A stretch of 64,000 nt of DNA, from NCBI RefSeq assembly GCF_001509585.1, contig NZ_LNCI01000001.1, positions 620,001 through 684,000 of the forward strand, given 5' to 3'. The translations under genes and the position numbers were made by a program. Source of the DNA: Tropicimonas marinistellae (GTDB lineage: Bacteria > Pseudomonadota > Alphaproteobacteria > Rhodobacterales > Rhodobacteraceae). The notes under the pieces are model-generated. The model was not told where the DNA came from and searched no databases. It saw only the letters and a program-made list of their open reading frames with translations. Shown one piece after another: positions 63,500-64,000 of the stretch; within the stretch, counting starts at the first letter, position 1, and each line of letters opens with the position of its first letter.

Positions 63500-64000
63500 A
63501 TGCCGCCTGACATTCGCGTGAAGATCTGCGGCCTGACGAGGCCGCAGCATGTGGCTGTGGCCGCTAGATCCGGTGCGGCCTACGTCGGGTTCGTTTTCTT
63601 TCCCAAGTCGCCGCGCCACGTTGATCCGGAGGCGGCACGCGCGCTGGCGCTCGATGTGCCGGTGGGCGTGGCAAAGGTCGCGCTCACGGTGAACGCCGAC
63701 GATGCGACGCTCGATCAGATTCTCGACCGGGTGCCTCTCGATATGCTGCAACTCCACGGGTCGGAGCCGCCGGAGCGCGTGGCTGCGCTCAGGGATCGGT
63801 ATGGCCTGCCGGTCATGAAGGCGGTTGGTGTTGCAACGGAGGCAGATCTGCCGGCTTTGGCGGACTACGGAAGGGTGGCGGACCAGTTGCTCGTGGACGC
63901 CAAGCCCCCCGAGGGCGCCGTGCTTCCCGGAGGGAATGGGCTCGCCTTCGACTGGCGGCTCATTGCGGGGCGCCGTTGGCCGGTGCCGTGGATGCTGGCC
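63500..64000 (+). CDS. trpF: Phosphoribosylanthranilate isomerase (5' part)
   Basis: The first 167 residues of TrpF, cut by the window end. It begins [18 protein letters not shown], with the conserved catalytic Cys in [19 protein letters not shown] and [10 protein letters not shown] are also typical, and the latter precedes the GGxG phosphate site ([11 protein letters not shown]). It isomerises phosphoribosylanthranilate in tryptophan synthesis. It lies seven bases after the LapA gene. Confidence 0.95.
   Translation, partial: MPPDIRVKICGLTRPQHVAVAARSGAAYVGFVFFPKSPRHVDPEAARALALDVPVGVAKVALTVNADDATLDQILDRVPLDMLQLHGSEPPERVAALRDRYGLPVMKAVGVATEADLPALADYGRVADQLLVDAKPPEGAVLPGGNGLAFDWRLIAGRRWPVPWMLA

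Overview
The window is GC-rich, gene-dense bacterial DNA with short intergenic gaps. Its gene content points to an alphaproteobacterium of the Rhodobacterales (Roseobacter-type). The main evidence is a SAM/SAH riboswitch directly upstream of metK, the ethylmalonyl-CoA pathway pair ccrA/ecm, an Irr-type Fur regulator divergent from fabA-fabB-fabI, a TIGR02300 (FYDLN acid) protein, and the cmk...rpsA-ihfB-lapA-trpF order. No species can be named from sequence alone.

Layout: 1-2.4 kb holds the end of a MidA-like methyltransferase, pgeF and a Hint-domain protein. 2.4-6.4 kb is a minus-strand run of an SDR, a RecD-like helicase, luxI, luxR and a small ORF coupled to luxR. 6.8-10.4 kb has divergent ccrA and ecm. 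10.5-14.3 kb has an H-NS-like protein, deoD, tdk, a GntR regulator, a zinc metallopeptidase, the FYDLN protein and tRNA-Ala(GGC). 14.5-25.2 kb is a minus-strand surface-polysaccharide locus: sulfotransferase, three glycosyltransferases, flippase, two sugar C-methyltransferases (one fused to an epimerase) and rfbF. It lies between the tRNA and about 1.1 kb of gene-free debris. 26.3-32.8 kb holds small envelope proteins, a second sulfotransferase, an entericidin-like peptide, an orphan antitoxin-like gene with an upstream repeat cluster, and two paralogous mini membrane proteins. 32.9-40.5 kb is a minus-strand catabolic-looking cluster with no assignable substrate. 41-46 kb has fabI-fabB-fabA, irr and an NCS2 nucleobase permease. 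46-54.4 kb has miaB, phoH-ybeY-corC-lnt and the riboswitch with metK. 54.5-64 kb has trmB, an aldo/keto reductase, aroA, a GFA protein, cmk, a second aldo/keto reductase, rpsA, ihfB, lapA and a truncated trpF.

The core genes form standard modules: acetyl-CoA assimilation, unsaturated fatty acid synthesis, the PhoH/YbeY/CorC/Lnt operon, SAM synthesis under feedback control, and the translation/nucleoid block at the right end. The accessory parts are the polysaccharide island and the 33-40 kb cluster. The observations most worth checking are the epimerase/C-methyltransferase fusion, the incomplete CDP-sugar pathway around it, the TTCCGGTCGTTT repeats upstream of the orphan antitoxin, and the unassigned catabolic operon. 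All calls come from reading the sequence; no database search was run.
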